In this document: positions 51,870-61,808 of the stretch, piece by piece | Numbering within the stretch: position 1 is the stretch's first letter | Layout of the letters: every line of letters begins with the position of its first letter | NCBI RefSeq assembly: GCF_024734665.1 | Contig: NZ_CP102931.1 | Location: 6,769,501-6,833,500 of the forward strand | From: Variovorax paradoxus | GTDB lineage: Bacteria > Pseudomonadota > Gammaproteobacteria > Burkholderiales > Burkholderiaceae_C | Reading direction: 5' to 3' | Length of the DNA: 64,000 nucleotides | The notes under the pieces: model-generated | The model's database searches: none | The model's input: only the letters and a program-made list of their open reading frames with translations | Told to the model about the DNA's origin: nothing | Position numbers and translations under genes: made by a program

Positions 51870-52133
51870 ATGGCATCGACCCCGCAGCAGCAGCAACAGC
51901 AAACAAGGGCCGCCCTCAAGGCGGCCAATGCAGCCGAGCGGCGTGAGAGATTGAGACGAGCCTTGCCCGCAACGGTAGAGCTGCTGCAAAGCCGCCAGGC
52001 CGACCGCATCGACGACGCCGACATCGACGCATATGTGAGCCTCAACTGGCTCGAGTGGCATGGTGGCGGCCTGCGGTTGACCATCACCGGGCGCAATGTG
52101 TGCGCCCAATCGGCGCCCACCGCGCTGGTCTGA
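51870..52133 (+). CDS. Small hypothetical protein, 87 residues
   Basis: This is a cytoplasmic-looking protein with a Gln-rich start and a helical, basic first half (ALKAANAAERRERLRRAL), followed by DIDAYVSLNWLEWHGGGLRLTITG. The pattern suggests a real, folded small protein, but I know no family. It is followed by a strong bidirectional terminator and stands alone behind the CysB-like gene. Confidence 0.6.
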   Translation: MASTPQQQQQQTRAALKAANAAERRERLRRALPATVELLQSRQADRIDDADIDAYVSLNWLEWHGGGLRLTITGRNVCAQSAPTALV

Positions 52134-52161
52134 AGACCGGCTCCGGCGTTCCATCAAAAGA

Positions 52162-52191
52162 AAAACCGCCACAGTTGCCTGTGGCGGTTTT
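52162..52191. terminator. Bidirectional terminator
   Basis: AAAACCGCCACAG and CTGTGGCGGTTTT form a perfect 13-bp stem with loop TTGC. It separates the small hypothetical gene (plus) from the convergent RcnB-like gene (minus) and should end both transcripts. Confidence 0.9.
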
Positions 52192-52218
52192 GCGTTGTCT
52201 GCCCGGCTGGCCGTCTGT

Positions 52219-52638
52219 TTACTGGCCAGCGATGATGTTTGCGATCACACCGGTGGCGATTGCCGCGAGCACGAAGTCTCCGCCCACGCCAACCCATTGA
52301 TAGCCACGGGGCGGCTGCTGCAGGCGGTAGGCACGCCAGTCCTGCACCACATAGTTGCGGCCACGGTACTCGGCCGGCACACGTCCGCCACGGCGCCATT
52401 CGGCATGCGGCTGCGGGAAGCCTCGGCGATCGAACTGGCGGCCGTCGCGGAAGTCCTGGTTGCCGCGGTAGTTGCCGGCTTGCGGACCGCGGCGGTCGAA
52501 ATTGCGGTCGCGCTGTTCATAGCGTCCGTCGCCTGGACGGCCATCGCCATGACGGTCTTGCGCAAAGGCGCCCCCTGCGGCCATGCACATCGCGAGCGCT
52601 GCTGCGGCGACTGCCATGCTCTTTGAATTGCTGATCAT
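52219..52638 (-). CDS. RcnB-family periplasmic protein
   Basis: This is a 139-residue protein with a signal peptide (MAVAAAALAMCMAAGGAFAQ), an Arg/Asp/Gly-rich low-complexity middle (DRHGDGRPGDGRYEQRDRN) and a C-terminal RcnB domain with VPAEYRGRNYVVQDWRAYRL and PPRGYQWV. E. coli RcnB helps control periplasmic nickel and cobalt; other members are envelope proteins of unknown role. The ATG at 52638 has AAGGAG six bases upstream. Confidence 0.87.
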   Translation of the reverse strand: MISNSKSMAVAAAALAMCMAAGGAFAQDRHGDGRPGDGRYEQRDRNFDRRGPQAGNYRGNQDFRDGRQFDRRGFPQPHAEWRRGGRVPAEYRGRNYVVQDWRAYRLQQPPRGYQWVGVGGDFVLAAIATGVIANIIAGQ

Positions 52639-52762
52639 CTGGAACTCCTTCATGCGTTGATGACGAGTCCATTGTGGGCCGCACTTGTGTCCGCTTCGGG
52701 CACTTCAGGTCGCGGTCAGGTGAAATCAGGTAAGTGCTGGTATCCGTGCGGCGCCTTGTCCT

Positions 52763-53362
52763 TCAAACCGCGCGACCGGGCGTGTAGCGATTGACCACCA
52801 TGCCGCATTCGTATGCCGTCGAACACAGCAGCCGCAGCTTGTGGCCCTTGCGCTGGTCGTGAAACACCGAACGCCCCGCACCCACGGCAGTGGGGTTCAC
52901 GAAGAACTGGAACTCGTCGACCAGCCTCGCCGCAACCAGCGCGGATGCGAAGCCGACACCGCCGATGGTGATGATGTCCTTGCCCGGTTCACGCTTCAGC
53001 GCATTCACCTCCTCGGCCATGTCGCCGCGCGCGATGACGGTGCGCTCCCAGCGCGAGGCCGCGAGCTTGTCGGTGAGCACCACCTTGCGTGCATCGACGA
53101 TCTTCTGTGCGAAGGCGTAGTGCGGGTTCGCAGGAAAGTTCTTCGCCGCGCGACCCCAGTGATCGAGGTAGCCCTCTTCCGCGATCAGCCGGCTCAGCAG
53201 GATGGTGTCGATGCCTTCGAAGACGGCGTTGAAGTCTTGCTTCAGTCTGTCGTCCCAGGCCCAGCGCTCGCCCCAACCCCACAGTTGCCAGTCGAGGTTG
53301 CCATTGGCCGGTGAGACATAGCCGTCGACCGACATCTGCATCTGGAGGATGAGCTTTCTCAT
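52763..53362 (-). CDS. Dihydrofolate reductase-like (RibD C-terminal) protein
   Basis: This 199-residue protein begins RKLILQMQMSVDGYVSPANG and has DIITIGGVGFASALVAARLVDE, the pattern of the RibD C-terminal / DHFR-like reductase family. Members often use NADPH on unknown small substrates; it is not the housekeeping FolA. It is monocistronic, and AGGAGAACC lies before the ATG. The following 150 bases before the VOC gene hold nothing I can identify. Confidence 0.87.
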   Translation of the reverse strand: MRKLILQMQMSVDGYVSPANGNLDWQLWGWGERWAWDDRLKQDFNAVFEGIDTILLSRLIAEEGYLDHWGRAAKNFPANPHYAFAQKIVDARKVVLTDKLAASRWERTVIARGDMAEEVNALKREPGKDIITIGGVGFASALVAARLVDEFQFFVNPTAVGAGRSVFHDQRKGHKLRLLCSTAYECGMVVNRYTPGRAV

Positions 53363-53513
53363 ACCGGTTCTCCTTCATGAGGACTGAAACAACCGCTTGT
53401 TGAATGCAAGCAGTGCCAGTATGCAGAAGAAGATGCAGGCCGGGCTGCGCAAGGCACATCTGGGCGGGCACTAACGTCGATACAAGACGCTCAAGGGTGC
53501 GGCAACGGCCAGC

Positions 53514-54416
53514 TCATCCGCCGACCAGGCTGTTGACCTGGTAGCTGCGCGAGCTGCTGTCGTGCTTCACGTGACGATCCAGCGGCGGCAGGTCGAGTTC
53601 GATCAGTGCGCCATGCGCGCGAGCAAGGTCGAAGGTGCCGGTCGATTGCGGCCTGTCGGTATGCAACACGAGCGCATACGGGCCCTCGCCGCGCGCCGCG
53701 ATGCGTTGCGCGAGGATGCCGCTGCCCTCCTCCCCATCCGGCACATTGTTGTTCTCGCGCGGCGATGAAAGCACGAGCACGCTGCGCCCCAACGCGATGA
53801 TCGCCACGCGCACGTTGCTGCCGGGCACCGCCACCGGCTCGCCGATGTGCGTGTCGGCATCGTCGGGCACGGTGCCGAGCAAGGCGCGGTAGCGTGCCAG
53901 CGTGGCGTCGAGATCGCGCACCGCAATGGCCAGGCTCGCCACGCCGAGCGCGCCGTTGGCATGCACGCGCACATCGCCTTCGGGCACGCGCAATGCGCGC
54001 GGCGTGAGGTCGCCGCACAGGAAGGGCAAGTCGGCCGAAGACGCGCGCGCCGTCTGCCAGCGCAGGCGCTCGCCATCGGGGCGCACGCGGCCGCCGTCGA
54101 GCGGGCCATCGAGTGCGAGCCCCCGCGCCTTCGCATCGGCCACGGTGGCAGCGGTGTCGCGCGGCAGCAGCGCGAAGTCGACAATGCCTTCGCCGTGGCG
54201 TTGCAGCAGCTGCCACCAGCGCTCGGTGGGCGACGGTTCGCGCCATGCGATCAGCTCGAAGTAGCTGCCGTCGCCAAACACCACCAGCGCGTTGTGCGTG
54301 GCGCGGCCCGGATGGTCGCCGCCACGCAGCACATGGAAGCCCAGCGCCCCGTAGTCGGCGATGGTGCGTTCGAGGTCGTGCACTGCGATGACGATGTGGT
54401 CGAGTTTCAATGGCAT
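53514..54416 (-). CDS. VOC/glyoxalase-like protein at the end of a Liv operon
   Basis: This 300-residue protein opens with LKLDHIVIAVHDLERTIADYGALGFHV, a typical VOC (glyoxalase-like) beta-alpha-beta-beta-beta unit, and has a second such unit from about 160 (GVASLAIAVRDLDATLARYRAL). It is the last gene of a six-gene operon with a binding protein, a fused permease, OsmC and two ABC ATPases, 25 bases after livF. Possible roles are isomerase, lyase or dioxygenase; the substrate probably is what the transporter brings in. Confidence 0.8.
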   Translation of the reverse strand: MPLKLDHIVIAVHDLERTIADYGALGFHVLRGGDHPGRATHNALVVFGDGSYFELIAWREPSPTERWWQLLQRHGEGIVDFALLPRDTAATVADAKARGLALDGPLDGGRVRPDGERLRWQTARASSADLPFLCGDLTPRALRVPEGDVRVHANGALGVASLAIAVRDLDATLARYRALLGTVPDDADTHIGEPVAVPGSNVRVAIIALGRSVLVLSSPRENNNVPDGEEGSGILAQRIAARGEGPYALVLHTDRPQSTGTFDLARAHGALIELDLPPLDRHVKHDSSSRSYQVNSLVGG

Positions 54417-54441
54417 GAGTGTTCTCCCGTGGATAACCGAG

Positions 54442-55286
<845 letters not shown>

Positions 55287-55290
<4 letters not shown>

Positions 55291-56123
55291 GCGGGCACCG
55301 CCTCGCCGACATGGCGGTGGCCCAGGTACGCCTCGATCACCGCCGGGTCGTTGCGCACCTCATCGGGCAGGCCTTCGGCGATCTTGCGGCCGTCGTCGAG
55401 CACGGCCACGCGGTCGGACAGCTGCATCACCAGGTCGAGCTTGTGCTCGATCAACAGGATGGTCTGGCCACGCGCCTTCAGGCCGCGAATGATCTCCAGC
55501 ATCTCCGCCGTCTCGCTCTCGTTCATACCGGCAGTGGGCTCGTCGAGCAGCAGCAGTCGCGGCTTGAGCGCAAGAGCCCGTGCGATCTCCACGCGACGCC
55601 GATTGGCATAAGAGAGGCTGTATGCGGGATGGTCGACACGCGGCGCGAGACGCTCGCCGAAGAGCGCGATGATTTCTCGCGCCTCTTCGCGCAGCACCTG
55701 CTCTTCGCGGCGCACGGCACCGGGCTGCACCAGTGCGAGCGCAAGCTCGGCCAATGCGCCCAGACCCGGCACGCCACCGACGCGCGGTTTCACGGCACGC
55801 AGCCGCGTGTGTGCGCCGACCAGCACGTTGTCGAGCACCGAGAGGTTCGCGAACACGCGCCCATGCTGGAAGGTGCGCGCCAGCCCGCGCTGCGCGAGTT
55901 GCTGCGCCGGCAGTCCGGTGATGTCCTGCCCTTCGAACAGCACCTGCCCTTCGTCGGGCCTGTCGAGGCCGGTGACCAAATTGAACAGCGTGGTCTTGCC
56001 CGCTCCGTTCGGCCCGATCACGCTCAGCAGTTCGCCCTCGCCCACATGCAGGTCGACGGCATCGACGGCCGTGAGTCCGCCGAAGCGGCGCGCAAGGCCG
56101 CGTATCTCAAGCAGCGATGGCAT
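55287..56123 (-). CDS. LivG-type ABC ATPase, second Liv operon
   Basis: This is a 278-residue ATPase with Walker A GPNGAGKTT, LSYANRRRVEIARAL in the place of the signature (S-Y-A-N rather than SGGQ, as in some LivG proteins), and Walker B LLLLDEPTAGM followed by IEHKLD. Its start overlaps the OsmC gene by 17 bases, and its stop overlaps livF by ATGA, so the operon is tightly coupled. Confidence 0.9.
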
Positions 56124-56676
56124 CGGCTGCTTTCTTCGCCGCTTGCGCCTTCGAGTTGACCAGCTTCACCTCGGCGCGGATGGTCTGCGGATTGCGCAGG
56201 AGGTTGAGGATCGGGCAGTTGCGCTCCACCGCTTCGAACAGCGCGTCGATGTCTTCGCGGCTCGCGGGCGAATCGATGTGCACCGTGTAGCCGATCTCAT
56301 GCGGCCAGATCGGTGTCTTCTCGTGGCCCGGCTTGCCGCCGCGCGGATCGATGACGCCGGTCACTTCCACTTCGAGGCTTTCGAGCGGCACCTGCCGTTC
56401 GGCCGCCTGGATCAGGAAGATGTGCGTGACGCAGGTGCCGAGCACGCCCAGCTGCAGCTCGGGCGAACTGGGGCCGAGGTTGTAGCCCGCGAAGTCCGGC
56501 GGACTGTCGCTGATGATCTGGTGCTCGCGAATGCGCAGGCGGCGCACGCCGCTGCGGCCCTCTGCCTTCACGCTGGCCTTCAGTTGCACGGGCTGCGCGG
56601 TGCCGGCCTCAACGGCGGCATTGCGTGCCAGCACGGCGGCGCGTTTCTCGGCGAGGTAGTCGTTGAGGTGGCTCAT
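56107..56676 (-). CDS. OsmC-family protein within a Liv operon
   Basis: This 189-residue protein is OsmC-like: SPPDFAGYNLGPSSPELQLGVL is followed by GTCVTHIFLIQAAE with one Cys, and the C-terminal part has NCPILNLLRNPQ with another Cys. The spacing of the two Cys resembles the peroxidase pair of OsmC/Ohr-type proteins. Its position between the fused permease and livG, with overlap into livG, is unusual and suggests that it modifies or detoxifies the imported compound. Confidence 0.83.
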   Translation of the reverse strand: MSHLNDYLAEKRAAVLARNAAVEAGTAQPVQLKASVKAEGRSGVRRLRIREHQIISDSPPDFAGYNLGPSSPELQLGVLGTCVTHIFLIQAAERQVPLESLEVEVTGVIDPRGGKPGHEKTPIWPHEIGYTVHIDSPASREDIDALFEAVERNCPILNLLRNPQTIRAEVKLVNSKAQAAKKAADAIAA

Positions 56677-56690
56677 GGTGTGGTGTTCTT

Positions 56691-58520
56691 TCAGACGGTG
56701 CCCAGCAAGCCTTGCGGGCGGAAGCGAATCAAGAGAAGCAGCGCGACGCCGTAGATCAGCATCCGGTACTCGGCCGTCACGCGAAACAGCTCTGGCAGGC
56801 TCACAAGCGCGACCGCGCCCAGCAGCGCGCCGCTGATGTTCCCGAGCCCGCCGAGGATCACCATCGTCAGCGCGAGGATCGAGATCTGAGAGCCGAAGGT
56901 CTCGTGGTTGATGTACGAGTACATGTGCGCGGTGAAGGCGCCGCTCACGCCCGCTGCAAAGCCGCCGAAGCCGAAGGCCAGCGCCTTGTAGCGGTCGGGG
57001 CTCACGCCGTAGGCGCGCGCGGCCACTTCGTCTTCGCGCACCGCGCGGAAGGTGCGGCCCAGGTGCGAACGCAGCAGACGCCATTGCAGCAAAGCCAGCA
57101 GCACCATCGCGCCGAACGATGCCCAGTAAACCGCCTCGTTCGACGATGCATCGCGCCCGAACAGCGAGAGCGGCGGAATGCCCGACACACCGATGGGCCC
57201 GTGCGTGAGGCTTTCCCAGTTGAGGATGGTGAGCGCCACGATCTCGCCGATGCCGAGCGTGGCAATCGACACATAGTGGCCGCGCAGCCTGAAGGCCGGG
57301 AAGATCAGCGCAGTGCCGATCAGCGAAGTGAGGATGCCCGCGAGCACGATGCCCGTGCCCACCGGCAGGTGCAGGTCGAGCACCAGCAGCGACGATGCAT
57401 ACGCGCCGATGGCCAACAGCCCCGCATGGCCCAGCGAGATCTGCCCGATGGTGCCGGCCACCAACGTGAGGCTGAGTGCGAGCGCCCCATAGAGCCACGC
57501 GTTGGTGAGCGTCTGCAGCAGGTACGGCGATGGATCGAAGAGCGGCAAAGCCACCGCCGCTGCAAGCAACGCAAGGAGCAGACGCCGCGGCACATGCCAC
57601 GGCTTGCTCGGCGCAATGAAGGTACCCGTCAGCGGCTCCGGCGGCAACGCACGCTTGCGTCCGAACAGCCCGTTGGGCTTCCACACCAGGATGACCAGCA
57701 GCAACGCGAAGGCGAAGAGGTTGCGGTACGGCGTGCCGAGGATCGCCACGCCATAGCTCTCGATCAGCCCCAGCAGCAGGCTGCCGACGATGGCGCCGGG
57801 CACGTTGCCCACGCCGCCGACGACAGTGGCCACCACGCCCTTGAGCGTGGCCTGGAAGCTCATCGCCGGGCTGATGTTGTTGTAGTACATGCCCACCAGC
57901 AGGCCCGAAAGGCCGCCCAGTGCTGCGGCGATGGCGAACACGGTCTGGTTCACGCGGTCGACGTCCACGCCCATCTGTTGCGCCGCGTCGCGGTCTTGCG
58001 CGGTGGCGCGCACGGCCCAGCCGAGTTTCGTGAAACGCAGGAAGCCGAACAGCACGGCCGCGCTCGCGATGCCGATGCCCGCGATCAGGATGTCGAGCGC
58101 ACCGATGGTGCCGGTGCCGATCTGCAGGCGCCAGTCGGGCAGTTGCGTGGGCAGCGAGCGCGGGTCGGGGCTGAACACCAGCTGCACGAGGATGTCGAGC
58201 ACGAAGCTGATGCCGATGGTGGCCAGCAGCGGCGCGATGCGTGCCGCACCCTGCAGCGGGCGCAGGCCCACGCGTTCGATCAGCATGCCGAGCGCGCCCG
58301 AGCCGAGCACGACCAGCAGGATGGTCACGGGCAGCGGCGTGTGCAGGAAGGTGATCGACGCCCAGCCGATGTACGCGCCCACGGTGTACACCGAGCCGTG
58401 CGCGAAGTTGATGAGGTGCGAGACGCCGAAGATCAATGCGAGGCCGACCGCCAGCAACGCATAGATGTTGCCGATGATCAGGCCATTGACGGTGTAGTCG
58501 AAGAATGAGGTGAAGCTCAT
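56691..58520 (-). CDS. Fused LivH-LivM ABC permease
   Basis: This 609-residue protein joins both permease halves. The first (about 1-290) has LivH hallmarks [20 protein letters not shown] and [20 protein letters not shown]. The second (about 310-609) has LivM hallmarks [19 protein letters not shown] and [16 protein letters not shown]. Fusions of this kind occur in some proteobacteria. It lies 14 bases upstream of the OsmC gene and is separated from the binding-protein gene by a REP-like repeat. Confidence 0.92.
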   Translation of the reverse strand: MSFTSFFDYTVNGLIIGNIYALLAVGLALIFGVSHLINFAHGSVYTVGAYIGWASITFLHTPLPVTILLVVLGSGALGMLIERVGLRPLQGAARIAPLLATIGISFVLDILVQLVFSPDPRSLPTQLPDWRLQIGTGTIGALDILIAGIGIASAAVLFGFLRFTKLGWAVRATAQDRDAAQQMGVDVDRVNQTVFAIAAALGGLSGLLVGMYYNNISPAMSFQATLKGVVATVVGGVGNVPGAIVGSLLLGLIESYGVAILGTPYRNLFAFALLLVILVWKPNGLFGRKRALPPEPLTGTFIAPSKPWHVPRRLLLALLAAAVALPLFDPSPYLLQTLTNAWLYGALALSLTLVAGTIGQISLGHAGLLAIGAYASSLLVLDLHLPVGTGIVLAGILTSLIGTALIFPAFRLRGHYVSIATLGIGEIVALTILNWESLTHGPIGVSGIPPLSLFGRDASSNEAVYWASFGAMVLLALLQWRLLRSHLGRTFRAVREDEVAARAYGVSPDRYKALAFGFGGFAAGVSGAFTAHMYSYINHETFGSQISILALTMVILGGLGNISGALLGAVALVSLPELFRVTAEYRMLIYGVALLLLIRFRPQGLLGTV

Positions 58521-58529
58521 GGTGTCTTG

Positions 58530-58648
58530 CTCCCTCTCCCGCTTGCGGGAGAGGGTTGGGGTGAGGGTGCGGCGGCCGATGCAAAGGGCTGCTGTCTATC
58601 GAAGGCCCCCGCCCTCACCCTAGCCCTCTCCCGCAAGCGGGAGAGGGA
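58530..58648. repeat. REP-like inverted repeat between binding-protein and permease genes
   Basis: Two arms (TCCCTCTCCCGCTTGCGGGA and GCGGGAGAGGGA in inverse) are separated by about 50 bases. Each arm folds into a stem of CCCTCTCCCGC/GCGGGAGAGGG, and the outer parts (GGGGTGAGGG / CCCTCACCC) can pair with each other. It is the best-preserved copy of the repeat at 9713-9814. Here it lies in the gap after the binding-protein gene and may act as an mRNA stabiliser or attenuator. Confidence 0.85.
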
Positions 58649-58665
58649 ACAACGCGAAAAACCGC

Positions 58666-59847
58666 TCATTTCGTCGAAGCGATGGCCGCCTTCTCGTCGA
58701 TCTGCGCCCACTTGCCATCCTTCACGACAAGGTTGACGCTCTTCACGCCAATGATCCGGCGCGTCTGCGCATCGAAGCTCGCCTTGCCGAAGATCACGCT
58801 GGGCACGTCCTTGATCTTGTAGAACGCGTCGCGCACGGCCTTCCGATCGGCCTTCGGGCCCGCCTGGCGCAGCGCTGCCGCCGCGTACACCACCGCGTCG
58901 TAGGCATAGGCGTTGAAGGCGTCGGGCTCCTTGCCGTACTTCGCGCGGAAGCTCTTCACGAAGTCCTGCACCTCGGTGCGCGGCTCCTCTGGATAGAAGG
59001 CAGTGTTGGTGTAGATGCCGTTCACCGCACCGCCGCCGAGCTCGATGAACTTCGGCGAATACACCGAGCCCACCGCCGCAATCGGCTGCTTTAGGCCCAC
59101 GCTGCGCACCTGGCCCGCGATGAGCGCGCCGTCGGGGTAGTACGAGATGAGCACCAGCCCGTCGGGGTTGGCGTCGCGCACGCGCACCAGCGTCGAGCGG
59201 AAGTCTTTCTCGTCGGGCTGGTAGCCCTCGGCAATCGCGAGCTGCGCGCCGCGTTCCTGCGCGGCCTTCACGAGCACATCCTTGCTGGTGCGGCCCCAGT
59301 CGGTGTTGAGATACAGAACGGCGATGCGCTTGAAGCCCAGCGTCTTCACCGCGAGCTCGGCCAGCAGCGGCTGCGCATCGGCCTGGCTGATGGAGGGGCT
59401 CCAGATGAAGTCGCCGCCCTTGGTGAAGTCAGGGTGCGAGTTGGTGAAGCCCAGCTGCACCAGGCCCGCGCGCTGGTAGATGGGCGATGCGGCCATCGAG
59501 GCCGGGCTCGAGAAGTCGCCGAGCTCGATGAGCACGCGCTTGTCGTTCACCAGCTTCTGCGCGATGGCCACCGACTGGCGCGGATCGCTCTGGCTGTCCT
59601 CGAAGTTGTAGGCCAGCGGCCGGCCATGGATGCCGCCCTGCGCGTTGATGTGTTCGAGGGCGAGATCGAAGCCCGCCTTCCACTGCGCGCCGTATTGCGC
59701 GTTCTGCCCGGTGAGCGGCCCGCTCACGCCGAACCACACGGGCTCGCCGGTGGCGGGCGCGGCCCAGGCCGCGATGGGCGCGGCCAGCAAGGCCATGGAG
59801 AGAGCGGCCACATGGCGCAGGAAGCGGTGGCGAGTGAGCAGCGGCAT
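58666..59847 (-). CDS. ABC substrate-binding protein (LivK-like), second Liv operon
   Basis: This is a 393-residue periplasmic binding protein with a signal peptide (HVAALSMALLAAPIAAWAAP) and a type I fold (FGVSGPLTGQNAQYGAQWKA; NAYAYDAVVYAAAAL). It is the first gene of the operon with the LivHM fusion, OsmC, LivG, LivF and VOC protein. The ligand is unknown; the enzymes downstream suggest a small organic compound rather than an amino acid. Confidence 0.88.
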   Translation of the reverse strand: MPLLTRHRFLRHVAALSMALLAAPIAAWAAPATGEPVWFGVSGPLTGQNAQYGAQWKAGFDLALEHINAQGGIHGRPLAYNFEDSQSDPRQSVAIAQKLVNDKRVLIELGDFSSPASMAASPIYQRAGLVQLGFTNSHPDFTKGGDFIWSPSISQADAQPLLAELAVKTLGFKRIAVLYLNTDWGRTSKDVLVKAAQERGAQLAIAEGYQPDEKDFRSTLVRVRDANPDGLVLISYYPDGALIAGQVRSVGLKQPIAAVGSVYSPKFIELGGGAVNGIYTNTAFYPEEPRTEVQDFVKSFRAKYGKEPDAFNAYAYDAVVYAAAALRQAGPKADRKAVRDAFYKIKDVPSVIFGKASFDAQTRRIIGVKSVNLVVKDGKWAQIDEKAAIASTK

Positions 59848-60003
59848 GGTGTCGAACCCCGGAGATGAATGAAGGTGCAGGGCAACGATTCTTCGCCTGC
59901 GCCCACCGCCCGGGAACGAACAAAAACGGGGAGGCTTATGCGCTTTCCGAGCAAAGGGACAAGCGCCCGTGCGCCCTCAGGCTGCGTTTAAGCTGCGCGC
60001 CAC

Positions 60004-60642
60004 ATGAAGCGACGACACCTCCTCCACCTGCTGGCCGGCGTGCCTGCCATCACCCTTCTGTCGGCCTGCGGCAAGCGCAAGGCCTCGGCCACCGCGCTGA
60101 AATCGAATGCCCACGTGCTGGCCCTCGGCGACAGCCTGACCCATGGCTACGGTGCGCCGCCCGACGCGGCATGGCCCGTGAAACTGGGCGAGCTCACGGG
60201 CTGGCAGGTCGAGAACGCGGGCGTCAACGGCGACACATCCGAAGGTGCGCTGCAGCGCCTGCCGGGGCTGCTGAATGGCGCGAGCTACGACGCGATCCTG
60301 ATCGGCATCGGCGGCAACGACATGCTGCGCGGCGTGTCGGCCGCAGCCACGCGCGACAACCTCGTCGAGCTGATCACCCAGGCGCGTGCGCACACGCCCT
60401 ACGTCGCCGTGCTGGCCACGCCGGCGCCCGATGCGATGCGCGCGGCCGTTGGTTCGCTCAGCGATGCGCCGTTCTATGAAGAGGTGGCGAAGTCGCAGCA
60501 GGCGCTGCTGGTTGCCAATGTGTATTCGAGCGTTCTGTCGGATTCGTCACTGCGCTCAGACCGCATCCATGCCAATGCACGAGGCTATGAAAAGGTCGCG
60601 CAGTTGCTGGCGGACCAGCTCAAGGCTGCTGGTTGGCGCTGA
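60004..60642 (+). CDS. SGNH/GDSL-type esterase, lipoprotein (TesA-like)
   Basis: This 212-residue enzyme has a lipoprotein signal (LLSAC as lipobox, Cys at residue 22), the GDSLTHG block I with the catalytic Ser, GIGGND as block III, and SDRIHAN with the catalytic Asp-x-x-His. This is the TesA/arylesterase group, acting in the periplasm at the membrane. It is divergent from the binding protein and overlaps nothing; the 156-base gap upstream shows no clear motif. Confidence 0.92.
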   Translation: MKRRHLLHLLAGVPAITLLSACGKRKASATALKSNAHVLALGDSLTHGYGAPPDAAWPVKLGELTGWQVENAGVNGDTSEGALQRLPGLLNGASYDAILIGIGGNDMLRGVSAAATRDNLVELITQARAHTPYVAVLATPAPDAMRAAVGSLSDAPFYEEVAKSQQALLVANVYSSVLSDSSLRSDRIHANARGYEKVAQLLADQLKAAGWR

Positions 60643-61158
60643 TCAACCGTTGATCAGATCGACGTAGGCGCCCTGCACCATCTGGTCGGCGCCCACGCCC
60701 AGTTGCGCCATGAGCGCATGCGCCTCGGCCACGCCGGCTTCGGCTGGCTCACCTTCTTGCAGCACCACTTCGAGTTCGAGGAATTCTCCGATGCCTTCGA
60801 CACGGTCGAGATGCACGCGCGTGCGGCCCACGATGAATAACCGGCGCTGCTTGCGAACCCGGCCGGCCTGTCCCCATGCGAGCGTGAGCGATTCGCGCAG
60901 CACATCGGGCGTGCTGCAGGGCGTGATCAGGTAGAACGATTCCTTCGGCCCGCTGCTGTTCGCGCGGCGGTAGAAGATCAGCTCCGCGCGGTCGGGCGCG
61001 AAGGTGCGCAGCTTGAGGCGGTCGGCGCTGTCGGTGCAGCGGAAGAAGGTGTCGTCCTGAGCGATCTCGATGGGGCCCTGGTCGGCCAGCGTTGCGGCGA
61101 TGCTTGCGACTCGGTCTACGCTGTCGATGCGGGCCTTGATATCGATGTTTCTTGCCAT
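60643..61158 (-). CDS. CYTH-domain (class IV adenylate cyclase-like) protein
   Basis: This 171-residue CYTH-fold protein has several conserved tunnel-lining segments: RLKLRTF, LIFYRRAN, RTRVHLDRVEGIGEFLELEVVL. The N-terminal signature ExExK reads NIDIK here, so the acidic pair is altered. Family members hydrolyse triphosphates or are class IV adenylate cyclases. Start at ATG 61158, 18 bases after repeat copy B, with AAGG as weak ribosome site. It is convergent with the esterase gene, whose stop is adjacent. Confidence 0.85.
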   Translation of the reverse strand: MARNIDIKARIDSVDRVASIAATLADQGPIEIAQDDTFFRCTDSADRLKLRTFAPDRAELIFYRRANSSGPKESFYLITPCSTPDVLRESLTLAWGQAGRVRKQRRLFIVGRTRVHLDRVEGIGEFLELEVVLQEGEPAEAGVAEAHALMAQLGVGADQMVQGAYVDLING

Positions 61159-61176
61159 TTGTGCCTTGGAGGTTTT

Positions 61177-61432
61177 GTTCGGGGTGCGTGCGAATGACAC
61201 CGGGTACTCCCCTCCGCGAATGTCCCCCGGCCTGCGGCCTCCTCCTTTATTTCGCTGCGGGGAGCACCCGATGCCATTCGCACATGGGCGCTGCCGTTGT
61301 GCTGGCCGATCAACGACTGCTCTGAACGGTCACGTCGATGGGGTGCTCTGTTTCGCGAAATAAAGGAGGAGGCCGCAGGCCGGGGGACATTCGCGAAACA
61401 GAGCACCCCGTCGGCGTGATCGCGCCCCGAAC
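61177..61432 (-). repeat. Interspersed hairpin element, copy B (full length)
   Basis: This 256-nt element fills the gap between the small secreted-protein gene and the CYTH gene. It has ends GTTCGGGGTGCG and CGCGCCCCGAAC (12-base terminal inverted repeat with one mismatch). It has hairpin modules at 61202-61269 and 61340-61409; the latter has a perfect 20-bp stem (GGGGTGCTCTGTTTCGCGAA). It is copy A in the opposite orientation. Its end lies 18 bases before the CYTH start codon. Confidence 0.92.
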
Positions 61433-61445
61433 TGACCCGTGAGGA

Positions 61446-61808
61446 TCAGGGCGCGTTGCCTTGCGGACCGACAGGCGGCGGCGCAGCGCGACCGCTGGAG
61501 CCGGGAGACAACTTGCGGCCAAAGGCCTCGCCCACGTTGCGCACCGGTCGGCTGGCTTTCTCCGACACGTTGTTCACGCCGCGTCGCGTGGCGGTGTCTG
61601 CACGGTTGACTCCGCGGCCCGCAGCGTTGGTGCCGCGTTGCACGCTGCCCACGACCTTGCCGCTGCGGGAGGGCGACTTGATGGTGTGGGCGCGTTGTGC
61701 CTGGGGCGGGTTGTCGGCGCTCTGGGCTTGTGCACCGGCTGGCAGCCACAGCGCCGCAGCCATCGTCACTGCGAGCGACATGCGAAAGGTATTGATCGGG
61801 AATTTCAT
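61446..61808 (-). CDS. Small secreted basic protein
   Basis: This is a 120-residue protein with a signal peptide (RMSLAVTMAAALWLPAGAQAQ) and a basic, Gly/Asn/Arg/Thr-rich mature part with loose repeats (GRGVNRADTATRRGVNNVSE). It recalls the Gly/Ala-rich protein at 7415-7894 in style, but not in sequence. Its ATG overlaps the adenosyltransferase stop (ATGA). I recognise no family. Repeat copy B follows its stop after 13 bases. Confidence 0.7.
   Translation of the reverse strand: MKFPINTFRMSLAVTMAAALWLPAGAQAQSADNPPQAQRAHTIKSPSRSGKVVGSVQRGTNAAGRGVNRADTATRRGVNNVSEKASRPVRNVGEAFGRKLSPGSSGRAAPPPVGPQGNAP

Noticed and set aside
56712..58508. Long plus-strand frame of 598 codons
   Set aside because: It is antisense to the fused LivH-LivM permease and rich in Arg, His and Gln without domains.
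61177..61432. CRISPR array or rRNA fragment
   Set aside because: There are only two inverted modules, no regular direct repeats with spacers, and no rRNA signature sequences.
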